Positions 32,186 through 40,499 of a DNA stretch of 64,000 nucleotides are shown in pieces. The notes under the pieces are model-generated. The model ran no database searches and had not been told where the DNA came from. It saw only the letters and a list, made by a program, of their open reading frames with translations. The translations under genes and the position numbers were made by a program. Numbering within the stretch: the first letter of the stretch is position 1; every line of letters begins with the position of its first letter. The DNA comes from Sagittula salina (lineage in GTDB: Bacteria > Pseudomonadota > Alphaproteobacteria > Rhodobacterales > Rhodobacteraceae), in the NCBI RefSeq assembly GCF_017813235.1, contig NZ_JAGISH010000010.1:1-64000 (forward strand), read 5' to 3'.

Positions 32186-33740
32186 ATGACAGGGACGGCG
32201 CATGAACCGAATGCCTTTCCGCACACCCGCGGAGGTGCGGCAGTTTCAACACTCGGCACGCCGGTCCGGGTGTTCGACGTTGATGCGCACGGCATGTGGT
32301 GGGCCAATCGCCGCGCGCTCGACTTCTGGCGGGTCGCCGACCTTGATACGCTCTGGCGCGGCGCTTTTCCACCGACACCGATACCGATACCTATACCGCC
32401 CGTAGCCGGCTGCACGGCATCGTCGAGACAGACACCCGCACCGGCCCCAACCGCGAAATCTGGACGCTTTTCCCGATGACGCACTGCGCCGCACGCTGCT
32501 GTCTTTCCAGCCTGTGCAACACGGCCCCGAGAGCGGCGGCCACGGCAGCCCGATCGAGCTGTTGCGCGTCTGGGGCCCCAATACCCAAGGCACCGGAACG
32601 CTGCGCATGGTGGAGCCGAACCAGGCCACCGCGCTGCTGGTTTCGACCTTTGCGCTGGATGGGCATCTGCTGGCGCAGACCCCGCCTGCGTCCGCCGCGC
32701 CTGACGGGACACCGAAGCTGGCGGAGCGCTACCGCTTCCGGAAGTGGCGGAACGCATTCTCGCGGATGTCACGCAGGGGCGCGCCTTTTCCGAGGAGGTA
32801 CAGGCGGTCTCCCGCAATGGCACGCGCATTAACCCCGTCACCGCGCGGCGCGGGCGCGACCCGGTCACCCGCGATTTGATCGCCATCCTGTCCGAAGAGG
32901 ATGTGACAGCCATGGCGCTGCTGCGCGTGCGCCAGCGGCATGCCAATCGTCTGCTGGCCGGCTCCGTGGCCGAACAGTCCGTCCGGCTGCGCGCCAGCGA
33001 GGAACGCTTTTCCCTCGCCGCCGAACTGGCCGCAGTCTGGGAATGGAACATCCCGAAGGACCGGTCTCATCTCTCCCCCAGCCCCTCCGCGTTGGGATAC
33101 TCGGCCGACAAACCGTGGGCCATCCTGCGCGACAGGCGCGCGCTGGCCCTGATCGCCCCGGAGGCCCGGCAGTCGCTGCGTCGTGCCTTCGTCGAAAACC
33201 ACCACGTCCCCGGCGATACGATCGACCATGAAATCCGCCGGCTGACGCGGGACGGCGAATAACGCTGGCTTCATGTCAAGGGCCGATACCTGGCCGACGC
33301 CGAGGGCCGCACCGCGCAACCGGGCTGCTGACCGACATTACCAAACGCCAAGCGTTGCAGGCACAGCTGATGGCCTCCCGACGACTGGGGGACATCGGGC
33401 TGCTGACCGGCGGCATAGCGCATGATTTCAACAACCTTCTCACGGTCATCCAGGGCAACGTGCAACTTCCGCAGGAGCTTGAGCAGGCGGACACGGATCC
33501 GACCCAGGAGATCGTCAAGGCAGTGCAGCACGGCGCAGCGATGGTGCGGCAGCTTCTGGCCTTTGCCCGGCGGCAGACGCTGCGCCCGCAGGTGGTGGAC
33601 CTGACCGATCTGCTCGGGGAAACGCGGCGCACGCTGGCCCGCCCCAATTCGGTGTGGGGGCGGGCTGGGCGCCTTCGCGGCAGTTTACGGTGGCCACCGA
33701 CCCCGGCGGTTATCGCCAAAGCCGTTGCCTGGAATCGCCC
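32186..33740 (+). pseudogene. decayed PAS-domain sensor histidine kinase
   Basis: Pieces of one kinase are readable in changing frames. A PAS-like part PVRVFDVDAHGMWWANRRAL lies at about 32260-32365, then a shift occurs near a 6-base repeat. PIELLRVWGPNTQGTG and onward (32550-32740) is in a second frame. A return frame reads DVTQGRAFSEEVQAVSRNGT (32764 on) and ends at TAA 33260-33262. The HisKA part IGLLTGGIAHDFNNLLTVIQ (H-box, about 33394-33453) is in a third frame. The ATPase domain breaks off after a further shift near 33650, leaving only TVATDPGGYR. At least three frameshifts, a stop and a missing C-terminus make it non-functional. Sequencing error alone would not explain the lost ATPase domain. 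Confidence 0.82.
32371..32400. repeat. five-unit 6-base tandem repeat at a frameshift
   Basis: Units read ACCGAC, ACCGAT, ACCGAT, ACCTAT, ACCGCC. The reading frame of the kinase remnant changes here, so replication slippage may have started the decay. Confidence 0.6.
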
Positions 33741-33743
33741 GCC

Positions 33744-34418
33744 ATGGTTAAAAAACTAATGAATTTGAGTTGCCCCAATTGCGGCCATCCGATCCAGGAA
33801 ACGGTCAGGACCATTGTGATGCAGACCTGCCCGTCCTGCGACACGACGCTGTTCGTGTCCGGGGACCGGCTGGAACAGGCGGGCTCAGCGGGCGAGATGC
33901 ACGACGGCCCGACGCTGTTTACCATTGGTGACCTCGTGAAGCTTGGCCGTCGCGCGTGGGAGGTTCTGGGCCACGCGCGTTTCAGCTATGGGCGCGGCTG
34001 GTGGGACGAATACTGGTGCGAGGACCCGCGCGGCAACGGCGCGTGGATCTCCGTCGATGAGGGCGATGTGGTCGTACAGACCGCAATCTCAGAGGGCACA
34101 AAGCCGCGCTTCCGCACCGACGCCCGGATCGGGTCGATCTTTCAGTATGCCGGCGTGAAATACCGCTGCGTGGAGAAGGGGGCTGGCGAATGCGCCGCCC
34201 TGCGCGGCGCATTCGGCGAGGTCTTGCAGGTGGGCGAGGTCTTTGCCTACGCCAACGCGCAGGGCGAGGACGGCGGGCTGATTTCCGTGGAAACCAGCGG
34301 CGACGGTCCCGAGGCCGAAACCCGCTGGTTCCGTGGCGAATGGCACGACCCGTTCGAGATCGACGCGCCCCCGGCCTGGACGGCCGGTCAGGTGCTCCCG
34401 CGTGAGGGGACCGCATGA
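33744..34418 (+). CDS. DUF4178 protein with N-terminal zinc ribbon
   Basis: This 224-residue protein begins with a zinc-ribbon-like pair, CPNCGHPI and CPSCDTTLF. A DUF4178 domain follows from about residue 50 (GDLVKLGRRAWEVLGHARFSYGRGWWDEYW), with its W-D-E-W/Y core, and ends in WFRGEWHDPFEI. The function of the family is unknown. The start is uncertain: ATG 33744 or 33759, neither with a clear ribosome site. It overlaps the second DUF4178 gene by four bases (ATGA). DUF4178, DUF350 and spermidine-synthase genes recur together in bacteria, in part with PspA-type envelope-stress genes. Confidence 0.82.
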   Translation: MVKKLMNLSCPNCGHPIQETVRTIVMQTCPSCDTTLFVSGDRLEQAGSAGEMHDGPTLFTIGDLVKLGRRAWEVLGHARFSYGRGWWDEYWCEDPRGNGAWISVDEGDVVVQTAISEGTKPRFRTDARIGSIFQYAGVKYRCVEKGAGECAALRGAFGEVLQVGEVFAYANAQGEDGGLISVETSGDGPEAETRWFRGEWHDPFEIDAPPAWTAGQVLPREGTA

Positions 34419-35701
34419 CCCGCACGCCCACGCTGAAGTCGATCAACTGCACATCCTGCGGCGCGGGGCTGAACGTGCTGGGCGGCGGACGCGTGCTGGT
34501 ACACATCTGCGCCTATTGTGGCGCAGAACTGGACGCGCAGGAAAACTACCGCATCCTGAAGAAATTCGACGCCCGTCCCCGCCCCGATACCCCCCTTGCG
34601 CTGGGGATGTCGGGCACCCTCATGGGCGTCGACTGGACGGTGATCGGCACCATCGGCAAGACGGAAAGTGGCGTGGACTGGGTAGAACACCAGCTCTACT
34701 CGCCCACCCACGGCTACGCATGGCTGAGCGTCGAGGGCGGGCACTTCACCTTTTCCCGGCGTATCCGGCGCCCGGTGACACCGCCGTGGATAAGCTCTCG
34801 CATGGTGGACAGGGCCGAACATCGCCCCACCGCGCTGCTGCTGGGCGAACGCTACACCTATTACGAAACCTCGCTGGCAACGACGTCCTATCTGGAGGGC
34901 GAGTTCACCTGGGCCCCAGAGATGGGCGAAAAGACAAAGACCGTCTCGCTGATCTCCGAAACCGCGATGCTGGATTACGGCACCGCGGGCGAAGCGGCGG
35001 AGCGCGAGATTTACCGTTCTGTCTATGTGTCCGGGGCCGTTGTGCAGGCGGCCTTCGAACTCGATGCGCTGCCCACCGCGCAGGGCTCGCATCCGCTGCA
35101 ACCCCGGCGCGGCGGCGGCAACGAGACCTTCGTCATCCGCGCCGCACTGGCGATGGCGGCGCTCTGTGTCGTGCTGGCCATCGTGGTCAGCTACGGCATG
35201 CCGCAACGCACCGCGCTGCCCGCCACCTGGGTTGAAGTGGCCAAGCTGCCGCAGACGCTCGACTTTGACGTGGCCTCCACCGAACAACTGGTGCGTGTCG
35301 ATTTCAACGCCACGCCCTCCAACGCATGGCTGTTCGTCGGTTTCGAAGTCGTCGACCCCGAGGGCGAGACGCTCTTTGAATCAGGCCGCAGCATGGAATA
35401 CTACTCCGGCCGCGACAGCGACGGCAGGTGGTCGGAGGGCAACACCTCGGCCAACCTGAAATTCCGCCCCCCCGCGACAGGTACCTACCAGCTGGTGCTG
35501 AGCGAATCCGAGAACGAACCCTGGGCCGGTGGCAGCCCGCCTTCCGGCTTCAGCGTCTCCGCAAGGGAGGGCCAGGGCGCGCCCTTCTGGCTGGTGCTGC
35601 TCGCCGTGGTCTTCGGACTGATCGCGGCGGCGCAATGGGGCCTGCGCCGCCGCCGCCATCAGCGCCGCTTCGCGGACTCCGACTGGACCGAGGAGGACTG
35701 A
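34415..35701 (+). CDS. DUF4178 membrane protein
   Basis: This is a 428-residue protein. A zinc ribbon (CTSCGAGL, CAYCGAEL) is followed by a DUF4178 domain at about 50-205 (GVDWTVIGTIGKTESGVDWVEHQLYSPTHGYAWL, shown here in part: WTVIGTIGK and GYAWL). Transmembrane segment 1 is at about 247-270, then an extracytoplasmic beta-rich domain (270-385), transmembrane segment 2 at about 392-412 and a basic tail. The zinc ribbon and DUF4178 are cytoplasmic in this layout. It is coupled to the gene before by ATGA and followed by a 53-residue gene after one base. Confidence 0.82.
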   Translation: MTRTPTLKSINCTSCGAGLNVLGGGRVLVHICAYCGAELDAQENYRILKKFDARPRPDTPLALGMSGTLMGVDWTVIGTIGKTESGVDWVEHQLYSPTHGYAWLSVEGGHFTFSRRIRRPVTPPWISSRMVDRAEHRPTALLLGERYTYYETSLATTSYLEGEFTWAPEMGEKTKTVSLISETAMLDYGTAGEAAEREIYRSVYVSGAVVQAAFELDALPTAQGSHPLQPRRGGGNETFVIRAALAMAALCVVLAIVVSYGMPQRTALPATWVEVAKLPQTLDFDVASTEQLVRVDFNATPSNAWLFVGFEVVDPEGETLFESGRSMEYYSGRDSDGRWSEGNTSANLKFRPPATGTYQLVLSESENEPWAGGSPPSGFSVSAREGQGAPFWLVLLAVVFGLIAAAQWGLRRRRHQRRFADSDWTEED

Positions 35702-35702
35702 A

Positions 35703-35864
35703 ATGCCCCTGTTCCGCGTGATCTTCCTGACGCTCTCCGGTCTCGCCATTGGCGGCACGACCTATGCCGCATGGTACGGCTATGGCGGCACTTCTACCGA
35801 CGTTTCCAAATCCATCCGCGAAGGCTCCAACGGGCGCAGCGCCATCGCGGGTCGCATCAAGTAG
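35703..35864 (+). CDS. small 53-residue membrane-anchored or exported protein
   Basis: ATG 35703 lies one base after the stop of the DUF4178 gene and TAG is at 35862-35864. The product starts MPLFRVIFLTLSGLAIGGTT, a hydrophobic segment of a signal-anchor type, followed by a Gly/Ser-rich polar tail ending GRSAIAGRIK. The gapless position between DUF4178 and DUF350 genes and good codon usage support it. No family is recognised. Confidence 0.7.
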   Translation: MPLFRVIFLTLSGLAIGGTTYAAWYGYGGTSTDVSKSIREGSNGRSAIAGRIK

Positions 35865-35895
35865 GCCGCCCTGGCGGCACCAGAAAGGACACCCA

Positions 35896-36120
35896 ATGGA
35901 CCCCGTGCATATCCTCCAGTTCTCGGAAATCATTTCTACCATCGTATTCACCTTTCTGGGCGTGGCGCTCATGGGCCTGTGCTGGTGGCTGATCAACCGG
36001 CTTACGCATTTCTCCGTGGTCAAGGAGATCGAGGAGGACCAGAACACCGCGCTCGCCGTGCTGATCGGCTCGGTCTTCCTGTCGCTTGCCATCATCATCG
36101 CCGCCGTCATCGTCTCCTGA
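35896..36120 (+). CDS. DUF350 two-helix membrane protein
   Basis: This 74-residue protein has two membrane helices, about 13-35 and 51-73, separated by a charged loop FSVVKEIEEDQNTALA with the conserved E-x-D/E-Q-N. This matches a single DUF350 repeat (YjfL-like). AGAAAGGA lies six bases before ATG 35896. Neighbouring DUF4178 and spermidine-synthase genes are its usual partners. Its function is unknown; a membrane-stress role is inferred from association with PspA-type operons elsewhere. Confidence 0.85.
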   Translation: MDPVHILQFSEIISTIVFTFLGVALMGLCWWLINRLTHFSVVKEIEEDQNTALAVLIGSVFLSLAIIIAAVIVS

Positions 36121-36127
36121 GCCGATC

Positions 36128-37678
36128 TTGACCGCTCCCGACGTGCCGCAGGACAACCGCCTGCGCGAAGTCTGGCTGCTGCTGGCGACCCTGCTGGTTG
36201 CCATCGCCGGACTGATCTACGAGCTGATCGCTGCAACTGTCTCCAGCTACCTGCTGGGCGATTCCGTGCGGCAGTTCTCCTTTGTCATCGGGGTGTTCCT
36301 CTCGGCCATGGGACTGGGAGCCTGGGTTTCGCGTTTCGTCGCCGACCCTGTGCGCGGTTTTATATGGGCGCAGGTGGCGCTGGGGGTGATCGGCGGCTTT
36401 CTCGCGCCCGTGCTGTTCTTCTCCTACGCCGTGACCGACACCGTGGGTGGCCCGCTCTACGGCGCGCTTATCGCCATCGGCGCGCTCTCGGGAATGGAGA
36501 TCCCGCTGATCGCCCGCGTGCTGGAAACCGTCGGCGCCCGGCGCTTTCGTTTCGAGAACGTACTGACGGTGGACTACATCGGCGCGCTGGTCGCTTCGCT
36601 CGCCTTCCCGCTTTTCGTGATTCCAAACCTTGGCCTGATGTCGGCCAGCCTGAGCTTCGGGGTGCTTAATCTGGCGGTGGCGCTGCTGTCGCTCTGGATC
36701 TTCCGCGACCGGGCGCTGCGTGCGCAATGGGTCGCCTGCGGGCTGGCACTGGTGGCGGCGGTGGTGGCGCTGGTGCAGGCGGAACGGCTCGTTTCCGTCG
36801 CCGATCAGGCGCTGTTCGAGGACGATGTCATCCTGACGGAACAGACCGCCTACCAGAAGATCTCCGTCACCCGGTTCCGGGATCGCACGCGGCTTTACCT
36901 CGACCACTCACTGCAGTTCGACAGCTATGACGAGTACCGCTACCATGAGGCGCTGGTGCATCCGGCCATGTCGATTGCCGAACGCCACGCCAACGTTCTG
37001 ATCCTCGGCGGCGGTGACGGCATGGCGACGCGCGAGGTATTGCGGCACGACGGCGTGGAGCACATCACTCTGGTGGACCTTGACCCGCGCATGACCGCGC
37101 TGTTCCGCGACCACGCAGAGCTTGCGGCGCTGAACGCCCACGTGCTTTCGGACCCGCGCGTGAGCATCGTCAACAGCGACGCCTGGCGCTTTGCCGAACA
37201 ATCGCAAGCGACCTTCGACGTCGTCATCCTCGATCTGCCGGACCCAAAGAACATTGCGCTCTCAAAGCTTTACAGCCGCGAATTCTACTCCCTGCTGATC
37301 GAACGCCTCGCCTCTGGCGGTGCGCTGGTCACGCAATCCGGTTCTCCCACTTACGCGCCAGAGGCCTTCTGGTCCATCGTCGCCACCTGGGGGGAGGTCC
37401 GTAACCCCGCCCTCCCGGACGACACGCTCACGACCCTTCCCTATCACGTCTACGTGCCCAGTTTCGGGGACTGGGGATTCACACTCGTCACGCCCCTTCC
37501 GCACCGCGCCCGGCCGCTCTCCCTGCCCGAGGGGCTGAAGTTCCTGACGGAAGCCACATGGTCCGCCGCCCGCAGTTTCCCCCCGGACGCCGCCCGCCGC
37601 CCCGTCCAGTCCAACACCCTGCAGACCCACGCCCTCGTTGAATACTACCTCACGGGCTGGGACCGCTGGTTCGAGTAG
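36128..37678 (+). CDS. membrane-embedded spermidine synthase-like aminopropyltransferase
   Basis: This is a 516-residue protein. The N-terminal ~230 residues hold about seven membrane helices. The C-terminal half is a spermidine-synthase fold: LDHSLQFDSYDEYRYHEALVHP for the polyamine-site loop (in part: LDHSLQFDSYDEY), LILGGGDGMATREVL for S-adenosylmethioninamine/SAM binding, VDLDPRMTALF, and DLPDPKNIALSKLYS with the catalytic aspartate region. Start is uncertain: TTG 36128, seven bases after the DUF350 stop, is proposed because no in-frame ATG lies between them. The substrate may be a polyamine or a related metabolite. A 20-base inverted repeat spans its stop codon. Confidence 0.85.
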   Translation: MTAPDVPQDNRLREVWLLLATLLVAIAGLIYELIAATVSSYLLGDSVRQFSFVIGVFLSAMGLGAWVSRFVADPVRGFIWAQVALGVIGGFLAPVLFFSYAVTDTVGGPLYGALIAIGALSGMEIPLIARVLETVGARRFRFENVLTVDYIGALVASLAFPLFVIPNLGLMSASLSFGVLNLAVALLSLWIFRDRALRAQWVACGLALVAAVVALVQAERLVSVADQALFEDDVILTEQTAYQKISVTRFRDRTRLYLDHSLQFDSYDEYRYHEALVHPAMSIAERHANVLILGGGDGMATREVLRHDGVEHITLVDLDPRMTALFRDHAELAALNAHVLSDPRVSIVNSDAWRFAEQSQATFDVVILDLPDPKNIALSKLYSREFYSLLIERLASGGALVTQSGSPTYAPEAFWSIVATWGEVRNPALPDDTLTTLPYHVYVPSFGDWGFTLVTPLPHRARPLSLPEGLKFLTEATWSAARSFPPDAARRPVQSNTLQTHALVEYYLTGWDRWFE

Positions 37679-37705
37679 CGCAGCCCGAACCAGCGGTCCC
37701 AGCCC
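37654..37705. repeat. 20-base perfect inverted repeat across the stop codon
   Basis: GGGCTGGGACCGCTGGTTCG (37654-37673) pairs with its exact complement at 37686-37705 around a 12-base loop that contains the stop TAG. No T-run follows. It could be a strong mRNA 3' end structure or a factor-dependent stop signal. Confidence 0.85.
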
Positions 37706-38006
37706 CTGCGACTTTGGGTCATTGTTCGCGCTCGACAGTCGCGGACGTGCGCTCCTGTACAAGCCAGGCGAAACAACTCGCAAGGGTCCTGCGCCCCCTC
37801 CCCCGCGCCCGCACCCAACCTGACGGCACAGGACGTGGGCCAGCCGGGGACGGACAGCTTCGGGGGTTTGCCATCGCATTTGCGCGCGCTCCGAAGTGCA
37901 GGTTGTCCCCTCTCCGCCCGCGATGCGGCGGGCGACCATATCGTGCGGCTGTGCAGGACATCTGTCTTGTCATCCTCTCGGCCCGACTTGACGCAACGCC
38001 AGTTGA
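37706..38006. other. gene-free stretch before the MarR-GNAT gene
   Basis: About 300 bases with no supported gene. TTGACG at 37988 and the palindrome starting at 38007 mark the likely promoter of the next gene. Confidence 0.55.
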
Positions 38007-38020
38007 CTGACAAATGTCAG
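38007..38020. promoter_or_regulatory. palindromic operator for the MarR-GNAT gene
   Basis: CTGACA-AA-TGTCAG is a perfect 6-base inverted repeat 17 bases before the ATG. MarR-family proteins often bind such palindromes at their own promoters, so autoregulation is likely. Confidence 0.6.
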
Positions 38021-38037
38021 GCAAAAAAGGAGCCACC

Positions 38038-38913
38038 ATGCCGTCCGACCCGATCCTGCGCACCCGCCGCTTTCACCGCGCCGTCACCACAGAGGCCGGC
38101 GTGCTCGACACCTCTTTTCTCGGCCGCGGGCGCCCCTTGGGTCCTGCGCGGGTTCTGAACGCAATCGGGCACGGGATGCACGATGTGGGGGAGATCCGGG
38201 CCTATCTGCGGCTGGATTCCGGGCTGATGAGCCGCCTCCTGCGCGGGCTGGAAGAAGAAGATCTGATCACTGTCACCCCCTCAGAGGAGGACGGCCGCCG
38301 CCGAGAGGCGCGCCTGACGGAGGCTGGTCTGACGGAATTCGCCGAATATGAGCGACTTTCCGACATACAGGCGCAGGAAATTGTTGCCCGCCATCCGAAT
38401 CCGGACATGCTGCTGAACGCCATGGACATCGTGGCCACCGCGCTTGGCTGGGACCGTGTAGCGGTCGAGGAAGTGCCCCCGTCCGACCCGCGCGCGCGGG
38501 CCTGTCTTGAAGAATACTACGCCGAACTGGGGCGCCGTTTCCGATCCGGCTTTGACGTGACCCTCTCCGCAGACCCGGATGCAAGCGACATGACGGCCCC
38601 GCGCGGCGCCTTCCTGATTGCGTTGTGTGACGGGATGCCCATCGGCTGCGTCGGACTGAAGGGAACGGACAAGGGCTATTTCGAGATCAAGCGGCTCTGG
38701 GTCGCGCCCTCCGCGCGCGGCATGGGGCTGGCGGGACGCCTGATGGACGCGGTGGAGACACGCGCGGCAGCCCTTGGTGGCACGCTGTTACGGCTCGACA
38801 CGAACTCTGCCCTGCCGGAGGCGGTCGCCTTCTACCGCAAGCGCGGCTGGCGGGAGATCGAGCGTTTCAACGAGGACCCCTATCCGGATTTCTTTTTCGA
38901 ACTGGAGATCTGA
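38038..38913 (+). CDS. MarR-type regulator fused to GNAT acetyltransferase
   Basis: This is a 291-residue protein. Residues 1-130 form a winged helix of the MarR class (DVGEIRAYLRLDSGLMSRLLRGLEEEDLI, in part: YLRLDSGLMSRLLRGLE). Residues 145-291 are a GNAT domain with the acetyl-CoA loop VAPSARGMGLAGRLM (R/Q-x-x-G-x-G/A type) and YRKRGW near the end. ATG 38038 is chosen because AAGGAG lies five bases before it; an ATG at 38014 sits inside the operator. It may sense or inactivate a small amine or antibiotic-like molecule, but no ligand is evident. Confidence 0.9.
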   Translation: MPSDPILRTRRFHRAVTTEAGVLDTSFLGRGRPLGPARVLNAIGHGMHDVGEIRAYLRLDSGLMSRLLRGLEEEDLITVTPSEEDGRRREARLTEAGLTEFAEYERLSDIQAQEIVARHPNPDMLLNAMDIVATALGWDRVAVEEVPPSDPRARACLEEYYAELGRRFRSGFDVTLSADPDASDMTAPRGAFLIALCDGMPIGCVGLKGTDKGYFEIKRLWVAPSARGMGLAGRLMDAVETRAAALGGTLLRLDTNSALPEAVAFYRKRGWREIERFNEDPYPDFFFELEI

Positions 38914-39066
38914 CGGCACCATGACGCAACCTCCGAGCCAGCGTGTATCCGACCTGTCCGTTCGGCTCGGCCCGCTATTCTCTGATCCAAATTCAGGATG
39001 ACCTGTGCAGGACCATGCCGTGATTCATCGAGATTTCGGCGACAGATGCGGAGCGCCCCCGTGGGA

Positions 39067-39093
39067 TTGACAAGTCTTACCAAATTAGTCAGG
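39067..39093 (+). promoter_or_regulatory. AT-rich promoter region of the iron-type operon
   Basis: TTGACA at 39067 could be a -35. The following ACCAAATTAGTCAGG contains TTAGTCA, one arm of a TGACTAA...TTAGTCA-type site. This resembles iron-responsive boxes described for Rhodobacterales, but the other arm is poor. It is called on position and one half-site only. Confidence 0.35.
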
Positions 39094-39125
39094 AAGAGGC
39101 CGAACAAAAACCGAGGGAAACAGTC

Positions 39126-40385
39126 ATGAATCATCACCTGACAGGTGTGGCAGCGTTGGCGATCATTGCGGGTCCGGCTCTGGCGGCGGATCGCGGCGCG
39201 GTCCTCGACACTTACGCCGATCTGGCCGAAGCGGGTTACACGGATGCGGCGGAAACGGCACAAGCGCTGCGCAAGGCCGTTGACGCGCTGGTCACGAACC
39301 CATCGGAAGAGACGCTGATGGCGGCCCGTACCGCGTGGCTGGCATCGCGAGCGCCCTACCAACAGACGGAGGCGTTCCGCTTCGGCAACCCCATCGTCGA
39401 TGACTGGGAGGGCAAGGTGAACGCATGGCCGCTGGACGAAGGGCTGATCGACTACGTCGATGCCGCCTACGGTGGGCCCTCGGACGAGAATGAATTCGCC
39501 GCGCTGAACGTGGTGGCGACGCCGAACTTCACCCTGTCGGGCGAAGACGTGGACGCGACGGAAATCACGCCCGAATTGATCTCGGACGTACTGCATGAAG
39601 CAGACGGCATAGAGGCCAACGTCGCCTCCGGCTATCACGCGATCGAATTCCTGCTCTGGGGCCAGGATTTGAACGGTCATGCGTTTGGCGCCGGGGATCG
39701 TGCATGGACCGACTATGCCCAGGGCGACGACTGCACCAACGGCAACTGCGACAGGCGGGCGGACTACCTCGTGTCGGCGACCGATCTTCTGGTTTCCGAT
39801 CTCGAATGGATGGCTGCGCAATGGGGCGAAGATGGTGCCGCGCGCGAGGCGCTGACCGCGGACGAGACCGCCGGGATCGTGGCGATACTCACGGGGATGG
39901 GCTCGCTCTCCTATGGCGAACAGGCCGGCGAGCGGATGCGGCTGGGCCTCATGCTGAATGACCCGGAAGAAGAGCACGACTGCTTCTCCGACAACACGCA
40001 CAATTCGCATTACTACGACGGCATGGGCATCCGGAACGTCTACCTCGGTCGCTATGAGCGGGTCGACGGGTCGGTGGTCAAAGGACCGTCGGTGAGCGAT
40101 CTCGTTGCCGAAGCGGACGTGGAACTGGACGCGGAACTGCGTGGCAAACTGGATACCACGATGGAGAAACTTGGCGAGATCAAGGCCGCCGCCGAGGGTG
40201 GGTTTTCCTACGACATGATGCTGGAACGCGGCAATGCCGAGGGCGAAGCGCTGGTCATGGGCGGCGTCAACGCCCTTATCGACCAGACCCGCAGCATCGA
40301 GCGCGCGGTCGCCTTGCTGGGTCTCGACGGGGTCGAGATCGAGGGTTCGGATTCGCTGGACGCGCCTGGCGCGGTGTTTCAGTAA
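39126..40385 (+). CDS. imelysin-family periplasmic iron protein (IrpA-like)
   Basis: This 419-residue exported protein has a signal peptide of about 21 residues (MNHHLTGVAALAIIAGPALA). The imelysin domain has the conserved helix SGYHAIEFLLWGQD with His 171 and Glu 174 (H-x-x-E) and downstream DCFSDNTHNSHYYDG, a second conserved block. Members are iron-regulated periplasmic or outer-membrane proteins; peptidase activity is doubtful and iron binding likely. It is first in a four-gene run, followed by a strong hairpin that may lower expression of the later genes. Confidence 0.9.
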   Translation: MNHHLTGVAALAIIAGPALAADRGAVLDTYADLAEAGYTDAAETAQALRKAVDALVTNPSEETLMAARTAWLASRAPYQQTEAFRFGNPIVDDWEGKVNAWPLDEGLIDYVDAAYGGPSDENEFAALNVVATPNFTLSGEDVDATEITPELISDVLHEADGIEANVASGYHAIEFLLWGQDLNGHAFGAGDRAWTDYAQGDDCTNGNCDRRADYLVSATDLLVSDLEWMAAQWGEDGAAREALTADETAGIVAILTGMGSLSYGEQAGERMRLGLMLNDPEEEHDCFSDNTHNSHYYDGMGIRNVYLGRYERVDGSVVKGPSVSDLVAEADVELDAELRGKLDTTMEKLGEIKAAAEGGFSYDMMLERGNAEGEALVMGGVNALIDQTRSIERAVALLGLDGVEIEGSDSLDAPGAVFQ

Positions 40386-40437
40386 GCGCCAGTGACGGAA
40401 TGGGTGCCGGGGCTGATGGGTGGCCCTGCGCATCACA

Positions 40438-40479
40438 CCGGGCGTCCGCCTCCCTCCGGCGGACGCCCGGGTTTGCTTT
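40438..40479 (+). terminator. strong hairpin, probable partial terminator
   Basis: CCGGGCGTCCGCC (40438-40450) pairs perfectly with GGCGGACGCCCGG (40458-40470) around TCCCTCC and is followed by GTTTGCTTT. The T-run is short and broken, so attenuation between the first imelysin gene and the DUF1111 gene is more likely than full stop. Confidence 0.65.
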
Positions 40480-40499
40480 GCGGAGGACGGAGTTGACGC

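Noticed and set aside
32744..33262. Open frame of 172 codons with PAS-like sequence as an intact gene
   Set aside because: Sequence before and after it continues the same kinase in other frames, so it is a fragment of the pseudogene.
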